Below are positions 53,055 through 61,453 of a stretch of 64,000 bases of DNA, piece by piece (the first letter of the stretch is position 1; every line of letters starts with the position of its first letter). Both the position numbers and the translations under genes were made by a program. The notes beneath the pieces are model-generated. The model was not told where the DNA came from and searched no databases. It worked only from the letters and a program-made list of their open reading frames with translations. This DNA is from Mesohalobacter salilacus (lineage in GTDB: Bacteria; Bacteroidota; Bacteroidia; Flavobacteriales; Flavobacteriaceae), in contig RRZV01000071.1 of NCBI GenBank assembly GCA_003931895.1, positions 45,895 through 109,894 on the forward strand, given 5' to 3'.

Positions 53055-55118
53055 ATGAAATTCAAATTTAGCTACCTATTGCTATTGTGTTTTGTGACAA
53101 CTGGAATGTTTGCACAAATCGATAGAACCCAAATGCCAAAACCTGGGCCAGCACCAGAAATTAATCTTGGTGAACCAGATACTTTTGAAATGAGCAATGG
53201 CTTAGAAGTTTTGGTTGTAGAAGATCGAAAACTACCTCAGGTTTCAGTAAGATTGGTTATTGATAATAAGCCCCATACGGTTCAAAAACCTGGTGTTGAA
53301 GCTTTAACTTCAGCTTTACTTGGTTCAGGAACTAAAAACTTAAGCAAAGACGAATACAACGAAGAAATTGAATTCCTCGGCGCTAACGTCAGTATTGGAG
53401 CGGAATTTGCCTTTGCCAGTTCATTGACTAAATATTTCCCACGTGTGTTTGAATTGATGGCTGATGGCGCTTTAAATCCTGTTTTTACTCAAGAAGAGTT
53501 TGATGCAGAAAAAGCCAAACTCATTGAAGGCCTTAAATCAAATGCTAAAAATGTTGGTGCCATTGCTGGTCGGGTTAGCTCCGTTTTAGCTTACTCAACA
53601 AATCACCCTTACGGACAATACACAACTGAAGAAAGTGTTGAAAAAATCACACTTCAAGATGTTCAAAATTACTATAATAATTATTTTGTTCCTGAAAATG
53701 CTTATATGGCATTTATTGGTGATATTGACAAAAAGGAAGCTAAGAAATTAGTTAAAGAATATTTTAAAAATTGGAAAGCCGAAAAAGCACCACAATTTTC
53801 TCTACCTGAGCCTAAAAAAGCGCAATACAGACAAATCGATTTTGTCAATATGCCTAATGCGGTTCAAAGTGAAATCATCGCTCAAAACACAGTTGACTTA
53901 AAAATGACCGACGCAGATTATTTCCCAGTCTTAGTCGCTAATCAAATCCTTGGTGGTAGCTTTGGCAGTTACCTGAATATGAATTTGAGAGAAGATAAAG
54001 GTTATACCTATGGCGCACGATCAAGTATTGGTGCTGACCGTTATGCTTCTCGATTTAGAGCTTCTGTTAGTGTAAGAAATGAAGTTACAGACTCTGCTGT
54101 AGTTGAAATTCTTAAAGAAATCAAACGTATAAGAACAGAACCCGTTGATGCTGATAAACTTGAAGACACGAAGAAAAAATTTGCAGGTAATTTTGTGTTG
54201 AGACTTGAACGACCTTCAACTATAGCCAGTTATGCTTTAAACATAAGAACAGAAAATCTGCCTGAGGATTTTTACAAAACTTACTTACAAAAAATTAACG
54301 CTGTAACTCAAGACGATGTCAAACGTGTCGCGGCAAAGTATTTTGATATCAACCATTTGCAAATTGTGATTGCAGGAAAAGGCTCAGAGGTTGTTGAAAA
54401 CCTTGAGAAAGTTGAGTTTGAAGGCAAATCTGTTCCAGTTTTATATTATGATAAATACGGTAAAAAAACAGACAAACCTGAATTTAACAAGCCTTTACCA
54501 GAAGGTTTAACTGTCCAAAAAGTTTTTGATGATTACATCAAAGCCATAGGCGGTGAAGACAAAGTTAAGGCGATTGATAATGTTGCCATGAAAGGAACTA
54601 TGTCTGCTGGCCCACAAACTTTAAATGTAGAAATGGCGGCAACAAACAAGGACCAAGTCTTTTTTGAAATAGGCATGTCTGGTATGGTAATGAGCAAAAT
54701 GGTAATTGATGGAGACACTGGTTACAACGCTGGTCAAGGCCAAAAGAAGGATATGACTTCAGAAGAAGTTAAAGAAAATTTGAAAACGTCAAGTTTATTT
54801 CCTGAACTTAAGACTCCAGAAAATTTAGAAATCACAGGAATTGAATCCACAGACAGAGGAGATGCCTATGCGGTTAAAATTTCTGATAAAGTCAAAACAT
54901 TTTACAGTGTAGAGACTGGTCTTAAATTAAAGGAAGTAACTGTTCAAGAGCAAATGGGCAGAACTTTTGAATCTACGACTAAATACAAGGATTACAAACC
55001 TGTTAACGGTGTATTATTTCCGCATACCATGACACAGTCGGTTGGTCCACAAAATTTTGATATTAAATTTACTGAAGTTAAAGTCAACCAAGACATACCT
55101 GAAACTCAATTTCAATAA
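53055..55118 (+). CDS. M16-family non-catalytic partner with C-terminal lipoprotein-like domain
   Basis: The 687-residue protein has a signal peptide (to about residue 20) and an M16 fold (MSNGLEVLVVEDRKLPQVS, VGAIAGRVSSVLAYSTNHPY, GGSFGSYLNMNLREDKGYTYG), but no HXXEH: the region reads VEALTSALLGSGTKNLSKDE. It should form the clam-shell partner of the upstream gene product. Residues from about 485 to the end (FDDYIKAIGGEDKVKAIDNV and on) add a beta-rich domain like LolA/outer-membrane-lipoprotein carriers, not part of M16. A terminator follows. Confidence 0.9.
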   Translation: MKFKFSYLLLLCFVTTGMFAQIDRTQMPKPGPAPEINLGEPDTFEMSNGLEVLVVEDRKLPQVSVRLVIDNKPHTVQKPGVEALTSALLGSGTKNLSKDEYNEEIEFLGANVSIGAEFAFASSLTKYFPRVFELMADGALNPVFTQEEFDAEKAKLIEGLKSNAKNVGAIAGRVSSVLAYSTNHPYGQYTTEESVEKITLQDVQNYYNNYFVPENAYMAFIGDIDKKEAKKLVKEYFKNWKAEKAPQFSLPEPKKAQYRQIDFVNMPNAVQSEIIAQNTVDLKMTDADYFPVLVANQILGGSFGSYLNMNLREDKGYTYGARSSIGADRYASRFRASVSVRNEVTDSAVVEILKEIKRIRTEPVDADKLEDTKKKFAGNFVLRLERPSTIASYALNIRTENLPEDFYKTYLQKINAVTQDDVKRVAAKYFDINHLQIVIAGKGSEVVENLEKVEFEGKSVPVLYYDKYGKKTDKPEFNKPLPEGLTVQKVFDDYIKAIGGEDKVKAIDNVAMKGTMSAGPQTLNVEMAATNKDQVFFEIGMSGMVMSKMVIDGDTGYNAGQGQKKDMTSEEVKENLKTSSLFPELKTPENLEITGIESTDRGDAYAVKISDKVKTFYSVETGLKLKEVTVQEQMGRTFESTTKYKDYKPVNGVLFPHTMTQSVGPQNFDIKFTEVKVNQDIPETQFQ

Positions 55119-55140
55119 TTAGATTTTCATTTTATTTTTA

Positions 55141-55172
55141 AACCTCGTCCAATTTTTGACGAGGTTTTTTTG
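55141..55172 (+). terminator. Terminator of the M16 operon
   Basis: AACCTCGTC, loop CAATTTTT, GACGAGGTT, then a T-run. It starts 23 bases after the stop codon. The arms are perfect. Confidence 0.85.
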
Positions 55173-55219
55173 TTTTTTAGACTTATTAAAATTGTAATTT
55201 GTCATAACCTAAATCTCAA

Positions 55220-55269
55220 GACCTCACAGGTTTTCCTCCAAAGGCTGACAGGCTGAAACCTGTGAGGTC
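55220..55269. repeat. REP-like inverted repeat, copy 2
   Basis: Perfect 14-base arms GACCTCACAGGTTT (55220-55233) and AAACCTGTGAGGTC (55256-55269) around a 22-base loop. The arms share CTCACAGGT with the hairpin at 9050-9074. There is no T-run. The loop itself is not repeated in the other copy. Confidence 0.75.
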
Positions 55270-55412
55270 AAAGCATAAAACATTATCTCCAAGGCGTTTA
55301 AACCCTTTTAATCTTGATGTTTTGAACATTTCGTTTAAAACTAAACGTTCAAAGCGTTCAATTTTAAACCCAAATTCACATAATATATTCTAAAACCTTT
55401 AGTTTTACCATT

Positions 55413-58400
55413 ATGCAAAAGTATCTTGTGGTTTTAAGCTTATGGTTCAGTGCGTCTTTAATGGCACAAAACCAGCCTATGACTAAGGTGCTTCAAGTTT
55501 CGGATAGTATTCAAATCGATACCACAAGCATTAGTCCATTTGATTTTAAGGTGATTTCACTTAAAGATGAGGTTATTGATAGCAGTTGGTATAATGTAAG
55601 TTATAGGAAAGGTCTTCTTTATCCCAAGGATACTCTTAAAAATACATTTAAAAAAATTAAAGTTAGCTATTATCCATTACCCCAATTTTTAACTCAAAAT
55701 TACAGCTTATACGACCCAAAAATTATTGTCAATGCGCGTCAAAATAAAGACAGTTATTTTGACTTAGTCAAAGCGCAAGACAATGAATTTTCATCACCTT
55801 TTCAAGGCTTGAATACCAGCGGAAATATTTCAAGAGCCGTAGTGATTGGCAATAATCAAAATGCCGTTACCCAATCTGAATTAGACTTACAAATTTCAGG
55901 GCAAATTTCGCCTAATGTAAGTCTGCGAGCTTCCATTCAAGATGCTAATGTGCCCACTCAGGATAATGGATTTTCACAGCGACTTGACGAATTTGATCAA
56001 ATTTTTATCGAATTACAAGGCCCAAATTGGGGCATTCGTGCAGGTGATATTGACTTGGTTGAAGACCAATCGTTTTTTGCCAGTTTCACCAAGCGTGTAC
56101 AAGGTTTAAAGGTTGATGCAGAATTCGGTGAAAATAAACAAACCCAAGCTGGTATTGCAGGGGCTTTAGTTAGAGGTGTTTTTGCCAGGACGCAATTGAC
56201 GGCTCAAGAAGGCAATCAAGGGCCATATAAAATCAGAGGTCCAAATGGTGAACTATTTGTGTTGATTGTATCTGGTAGTGAAGCTGTTTTCGTAAACGGG
56301 AGACGACTGCAACGCGGTGAAAATTATGATTATATCATCAACTATAATGCAGGAGAGATTATTTTTAATCCTACTTTTCCGATAACTTCTGAAATGCGGA
56401 TTATAGTCGAATACCAATTTACCGAGCAAAATTTCACACGGGTTGTCGCTCAAGCCAAAACCAATCATCAAAGTGAAAACTGGGGTATCAACGGCATGTA
56501 TTTTACAGAAAGCGACCTAAAAAATCAACCTTTGCAACAAAGTCTTAACGAGTCTCAAGTCCAGGCTTTAGCCGAAGCTGGTGACGACCAATCCCAAATG
56601 TTTGTGCCCAGTGCTCAAGAAACTGAATTTTCTGAAAACAGAATTTTATACAAAAAAGAAATTATCAATGGCATAGAAGCTTTTGTGTTTTCTAATGACC
56701 CTGAAGATAATTTATTTAGCGTAACCTTTACAGAAGTCGGGCAAAATCAAGGCAACTATATTTTAAGCAACTCTACAACAGTCACAAGTATTTATGAATT
56801 TGTGCCTCCAGAAAATGGTTTGCCACAAGGCAATTTTGAACCTATTCAACAGCTTATTGCGCCTCAACAATTACAAGTGGCAATGGTGAATGGATACTAT
56901 AATATTTCCAAAAAAACTAAGGTTGATTACGAACTCGCTTTAAGCGACAACGATAAAAATTTATTTTCAGAACTTGATGATGATAACAATACAGGTCTTG
57001 CTGCACGAATGAATATCACTCAAAACCTGATTAAAACTCAAGATAGTCTCAGCCTTGATATAGGTTTAGATGTTAATTTTATTGAAGATAATTTTACGTC
57101 TATTCAGCGCTTGTTTAATGTAGAGTTTACGAGAGACTGGAATATAGAAAATCCACTGGGCAATCAACTTTTGACCGATGCTTACACAAGATTGAATTGG
57201 AAAGATCAAATTTTTTCTACCTACCGCTTTAAACACTTGGAGTTTTCAGAAAATTTTGAAGGAGATAAACATCAACTCACTACATTAATGGATTGGAATC
57301 CTGTTCAGTTAAGATTAAATACAAGTGTTTTAAATTCCGATTCCAACCAGTTTGAGTCTGAATTTATTCGGTTGAATGCCCAATCGACTTATAGTTTTGA
57401 TAAATACTGGATTGGAGCGAGCATTGACTTAGAAGACAATCAGGAATTAAACAAACAAACTGATAGCTTGACGGCAAAATCGCAACGCTTTACAGATTAC
57501 GAAAGCTTTGTCGGTGTTGGTGACAGCACAGCAGTTTATGCGCAATTGGGTTATCGCTATCGGCAAACTGATAGTTTATCACAGGGAATTTTAAAAGAAG
57601 CTTCAACGTCTAATGATATTTATTTAAAAACCACTTTGGTTCAAAATACATCCACGCAATTGCGTTTTTTTGGGAACTACAGAAAAATAAAATTTAACCA
57701 ACCCAATATTCAAGACAGAGAAAATGTGAATGTGCGTTTGCAATACAACCAGTTTTTATTTGATAAAAAATTGAATTTACGCACCACTTATGAAACCAAC
57801 AGTGGAAGCATAGCACGTCAAGATTTTACTTTTGTTCAAGTTGAGCCAGGTCAGGGTCAATATACCTGGATTGATTTTAATGAAAATGGTATTCAAGAAC
57901 TCAATGAATTTGAATTGGCCCAATTTCAAGATCAAGGTGAATACGTGAGAATTTTATTGCCCAATCAAACCTTTGTTGGTGTGAATCAAAATCGATTTTC
58001 TGAACAATTGACCTTAAATTTAAGAGCTTGGGAAAGTGAAGAAGGATTGAAAAAAGTCTTATCTCACTTTTTTAACCAAAGTGCGTTTAATATTGATCGA
58101 AAATTGGCAAGAGACGGTAATGCCATACAAATTAATCCTTTTAGTGCAGATGGCGCAGAAGAATTGGCTTTGACCTCTAACTTTAGAAACACTTTGTTTT
58201 TCAATCGTGGCAGACAATATTTTACCAATTCTTACACTTTTATTTCTAATACCAATAAAAATCTGTTAAGCACGGGTTTACAAGAAAATAAATTAATTAA
58301 CCACCAGTGGGATGTCTTGCATAAATTTGGAGAATCTTGGTTATTGAACACCAACTTGAGTTACGCTGAAAATGAAAGTATTTCTGAAAATTTTACCAAT

Positions 58401-58811
58401 CGAAACTTTAAACTTCAAGCTGAAGAAGCTCAGCTCAAGATATCGTATTTATTTTCAGACCAAAAACGCTTTGATGCTTTTTATGAATATAAATCTCAAG
58501 ATAATGTTTCAGGCGATGAAACTTTAACACAACAAGCTTTAGGAACTTCTTTTACCTTTATAAAAGGCAGTAAGTATAACCTTAATGGGGAATTTAAATA
58601 CATCAAAAACGATTTTGAAGGCAATAGTTTTTCACCCGTTGCTTTTCAAATGTTGGAAGGTTTGCAACCTGATGATAATTTTACTTGGACACTTTTTCTT
58701 CAGCGTAAAATCACCTCGTTTTTAGATTTAAATTTAAACTATTCAGGACGAAAATCTTCAGATACTAAAACCATTCACACGGGTAGCGTTCAGCTAAGAG
58801 CTTATTTTTAG
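55413..58811 (+). CDS. Large outer-membrane beta-barrel protein of unknown function
   Basis: The 1132-residue protein has a signal peptide (MQKYLVVLSLWFSASLMAQ), an N-terminal periplasmic part (to about 140), a segment with NISRAVVIGNNQNAVTQSEL and GNWGIRAGDID-like sequence, then a long barrel-like region and an aromatic C-terminus (SVQLRAYF). A Ca-binding-like stretch, DFNENGIQELNEFE, lies near 830. I recognise it as a conserved giant Bacteroidota outer-membrane protein without a firm function. It may act in export or envelope assembly. Its end overlaps the convergent MltD-like gene by 18 bases. Confidence 0.75.
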   Translation: MQKYLVVLSLWFSASLMAQNQPMTKVLQVSDSIQIDTTSISPFDFKVISLKDEVIDSSWYNVSYRKGLLYPKDTLKNTFKKIKVSYYPLPQFLTQNYSLYDPKIIVNARQNKDSYFDLVKAQDNEFSSPFQGLNTSGNISRAVVIGNNQNAVTQSELDLQISGQISPNVSLRASIQDANVPTQDNGFSQRLDEFDQIFIELQGPNWGIRAGDIDLVEDQSFFASFTKRVQGLKVDAEFGENKQTQAGIAGALVRGVFARTQLTAQEGNQGPYKIRGPNGELFVLIVSGSEAVFVNGRRLQRGENYDYIINYNAGEIIFNPTFPITSEMRIIVEYQFTEQNFTRVVAQAKTNHQSENWGINGMYFTESDLKNQPLQQSLNESQVQALAEAGDDQSQMFVPSAQETEFSENRILYKKEIINGIEAFVFSNDPEDNLFSVTFTEVGQNQGNYILSNSTTVTSIYEFVPPENGLPQGNFEPIQQLIAPQQLQVAMVNGYYNISKKTKVDYELALSDNDKNLFSELDDDNNTGLAARMNITQNLIKTQDSLSLDIGLDVNFIEDNFTSIQRLFNVEFTRDWNIENPLGNQLLTDAYTRLNWKDQIFSTYRFKHLEFSENFEGDKHQLTTLMDWNPVQLRLNTSVLNSDSNQFESEFIRLNAQSTYSFDKYWIGASIDLEDNQELNKQTDSLTAKSQRFTDYESFVGVGDSTAVYAQLGYRYRQTDSLSQGILKEASTSNDIYLKTTLVQNTSTQLRFFGNYRKIKFNQPNIQDRENVNVRLQYNQFLFDKKLNLRTTYETNSGSIARQDFTFVQVEPGQGQYTWIDFNENGIQELNEFELAQFQDQGEYVRILLPNQTFVGVNQNRFSEQLTLNLRAWESEEGLKKVLSHFFNQSAFNIDRKLARDGNAIQINPFSADGAEELALTSNFRNTLFFNRGRQYFTNSYTFISNTNKNLLSTGLQENKLINHQWDVLHKFGESWLLNTNLSYAENESISENFTNRNFKLQAEEAQLKISYLFSDQKRFDAFYEYKSQDNVSGDETLTQQALGTSFTFIKGSKYNLNGEFKYIKNDFEGNSFSPVAFQMLEGLQPDDNFTWTLFLQRKITSFLDLNLNYSGRKSSDTKTIHTGSVQLRAYF

Positions 58812-60329
58812 GGTCATCCCTGGTTTTAAAGCCGAATTGTTGAGGTTGTTAATTTTTTTAAGATCTTCAATGCTTAGGCTTTCAAATTTTCTAGAAATAC
58901 TCCAAAGGGAATCGCCGGGTTTAACAATGTATGTTTTGGGTTGATTTGAAGTAGATTCTGAAACCTCTGATTTAGCTTTAGTTTCTTTTTTAACTGGAGC
59001 TTGAGTATAATTGGCTTTGCGAGGATAAATCGTCAACCTATCGCCAATATTTATTCTATTATTTCGCATCCCATTCCAACGTCTTATTTCACTTACACGT
59101 ACGCCGTAACGGCTAGCAATTTTACCCAAATAATCACCACGTCTAACGCGGTATCTAATTTTATCACTGACTTTGTAATATTTAGGCAGGGTTTCTTCTG
59201 AAGCTTCAATGTCTTTTAGAGCATAATCGTAAATTTCATTTTCATTGGCAACAAACAAGCCTGCAGCTTTATAAGGTAGTCTTAAAGTGTAATTTTTTTC
59301 TGTTTCGTAAGGGATAATCCCTAACTTATAACTTGGATTGAGAAACTTTAAAAATTCAATATCGGTATTGGTAATTTCAGCAACTTGTTCGAGTTTAATT
59401 AAGTTCTTTGTTTGAATGGTATCCGTTGCCAAATAGGGCATAGGTGAAGATTGAGGCTGAAAATTATGCGCCTCAGCATATTCAAAAATATACATCATCG
59501 CTAAGAAAGATGGTACGTAAGCGGAAGTTTCTCGGGGCAAGTAAGGTCTTATAGACCAATAATCTTTTTGTCCGCCGCTACGTCTAATCGCTTTATTGAC
59601 ATTGCCTGGGCCAGAATTATAAGCTGCCAAGGCTAAATCCCAATCTTCAAAAATATCGTATAAGTGCTTGAGGTATTTTGCTGCAGCTTCAGTCGACCTT
59701 ACGGGATCCATGCGTTCATCTACATAACTGCTTACCTCTAAGTCATACATTTTTCCTGTAGAATACATAAATTGCCATAAGCCAGTGGCGCCTACCCAAG
59801 ATTTAGCTCTAGGATTTAAAGCGGATTCTACTAAGGCCAGATATTTAATTTCTAAAGGAATTTGATGTCTATCAAAAACACTTTCGAACAGTGGGAAGTA
59901 GTACTGACTTAAACGCATCAGTTTTTCAGTGTTTTGCTTTTCACGTTTAAGATAGTATTGAATGACACTTTCTAGATCTTTACTATAGGAAATATCTAAA
60001 GGCGTTTTGGCATTTAATACTTCTAAGCGATGCTTTAAAGTGTCGGTTGATAGCTCATAATCAACAGTTTCTATGTAGTCTTCATTTATATAAAGATCTT
60101 GCTGGTGTTTAAATAATTGTTGATCTGATAATAGTTTTTGCCAAGCAGAATCAATAACAATACTTTCTTTAAAATCTTCAAAATACCAGACCAAAGTATC
60201 GATTTGCATTTCCTTTAAAACAACCTTATCAAGTTTTGAGTTGGTGAAATTTAAAGTGTTTTGTTTTTGGGCTGTAATAATATTAGTGATTAAAAAGCAA
60301 ATAGTAATGATCAAATATGGTTTGTTCAA
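58794..60329 (-). CDS. Membrane-bound lytic transglycosylase D-like protein with two LysM domains
   Basis: The 511-residue protein has a signal peptide, a transglycosylase domain (about 145-300) with catalytic Glu168 in LALVESALNPRAKS, WVGATGLWQF and YNSGPGNVNKAI, then LysM domains at about 390-436 (RVRRGDYLGKIASRYG) and 465-511 (YIVKPGDSLWSISRKF). It cleaves peptidoglycan between MurNAc and GlcNAc. The start is TTG at 60329; no nearby ATG is in frame. There is a long linker between the catalytic domain and LysM 1, with an extra LysM-like helix-rich region near 310-370. Confidence 0.93.
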   Translation of the reverse strand: MNKPYLIITICFLITNIITAQKQNTLNFTNSKLDKVVLKEMQIDTLVWYFEDFKESIVIDSAWQKLLSDQQLFKHQQDLYINEDYIETVDYELSTDTLKHRLEVLNAKTPLDISYSKDLESVIQYYLKREKQNTEKLMRLSQYYFPLFESVFDRHQIPLEIKYLALVESALNPRAKSWVGATGLWQFMYSTGKMYDLEVSSYVDERMDPVRSTEAAAKYLKHLYDIFEDWDLALAAYNSGPGNVNKAIRRSGGQKDYWSIRPYLPRETSAYVPSFLAMMYIFEYAEAHNFQPQSSPMPYLATDTIQTKNLIKLEQVAEITNTDIEFLKFLNPSYKLGIIPYETEKNYTLRLPYKAAGLFVANENEIYDYALKDIEASEETLPKYYKVSDKIRYRVRRGDYLGKIASRYGVRVSEIRRWNGMRNNRINIGDRLTIYPRKANYTQAPVKKETKAKSEVSESTSNQPKTYIVKPGDSLWSISRKFESLSIEDLKKINNLNNSALKPGMTLKISS

Positions 60330-60465
60330 AATTGATGTGTTTTAGTATTAAACGCTTATGCTTTGTGTTTATTGAGGCGAAGTAGAAAATTATTACAATT
60401 TAAATTTAAAAAAATCCATAATTGTATACTGTGAAATAAATCAGAATATATAACCAAAAATTTAT

Positions 60466-61377
60466 TTATCCATTAATCGCCACCACTTCATTAATTTTTT
60501 GCGGTAGCATATCTTTTAATAAATTTTCAATACCATTTTTTAAAGTCATGGTTGATGAAGGGCAACCACTGCAAGCGCCTTGTAAAATAACATGGACAGC
60601 TTGGGTGTCTTCATCATAAGATTGAAACACAATATTACCACCATCACTCGCTACAGCCGGCTTGACATATTCCTCTAAAATTTCTGAAATTTGCTTAGAA
60701 ATTCCTTGAAGATTTTCAGTCGTTGTATTGACTTGAGCCGAAGGTTTATCGTTAGACTGAGCGTTTTTAGACTGAGTAGACTTTACAAGTTCTGCATTTT
60801 TTTCTAAGTACGACCTGATAAACTCTCTGAGCTCCATTGTGATATCATCCCATTCTGCCATATCGTACTTTTGAACAGAAATAAAGTTGTCATCCATATA
60901 AACTTCTTTGACAAAAGGAAAATGAAATAATTTCTGAGCCAATTCTACCTCTGAAGTATCGTCAATATTTTTAAATTCTAAAGGTCTTAAAACCAATTTT
61001 TTATTTGCGGCGAACTTCATCACATGCGGATTTGGTGTGCTCTCCGCATAAACTGTAACGGGAATTTTTTTAGGTTGTTCCGACTTTTCTACAACAATAT
61101 TTTGACCAGAGTTGATGAAATCTTGAATTTGATTGGCTAATTCTTCCTGTACATCTTCCCATTCTATAATATTATATTTTTGAATAGCAACAAAATTTTG
61201 AGCGATATAAACCGTTTTAACAAATGGTAAGTGAAATAATTGCTGGGCTAAAACAGAATCTTTGGCTTCTTCTATATTCTTAAACTCAAAACTGGCATGC
61301 TTTACAAGAAAGTTTTCAGCTTCAAATTTTAAGATGCTTTCATCAGAAGTTTTAACAATATTTATTTGGTTGGACAT
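60466..61377 (-). CDS. NifU-like iron-sulfur scaffold with duplicated Nfu N-terminal domain
   Basis: The 303-residue protein has two Nfu N-terminal domains in tandem (about 12-95 and 107-195): each has FEFKN or LEFKN, AQQLFHLPFV or AQKLFHFPFV, QKY and EWEDV or EWDDI. Then a Ser/Asn/Gln linker and the NifU C-terminal domain (about 220-303) with the Fe-S ligand motif GACSGCPSS. It would hold and hand on Fe-S clusters. A single Nfu N domain is usual; the duplication is less common. No isc/suf genes are adjacent. Confidence 0.92.
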   Translation of the reverse strand: MSNQINIVKTSDESILKFEAENFLVKHASFEFKNIEEAKDSVLAQQLFHLPFVKTVYIAQNFVAIQKYNIIEWEDVQEELANQIQDFINSGQNIVVEKSEQPKKIPVTVYAESTPNPHVMKFAANKKLVLRPLEFKNIDDTSEVELAQKLFHFPFVKEVYMDDNFISVQKYDMAEWDDITMELREFIRSYLEKNAELVKSTQSKNAQSNDKPSAQVNTTTENLQGISKQISEILEEYVKPAVASDGGNIVFQSYDEDTQAVHVILQGACSGCPSSTMTLKNGIENLLKDMLPQKINEVVAING

Positions 61378-61453
61378 GATATTTTAAATTTTCTTTGAAT
61401 TTGATAACACAAAATTAACGAATTATATATATTTACGAGCCAAAATTAATTTA

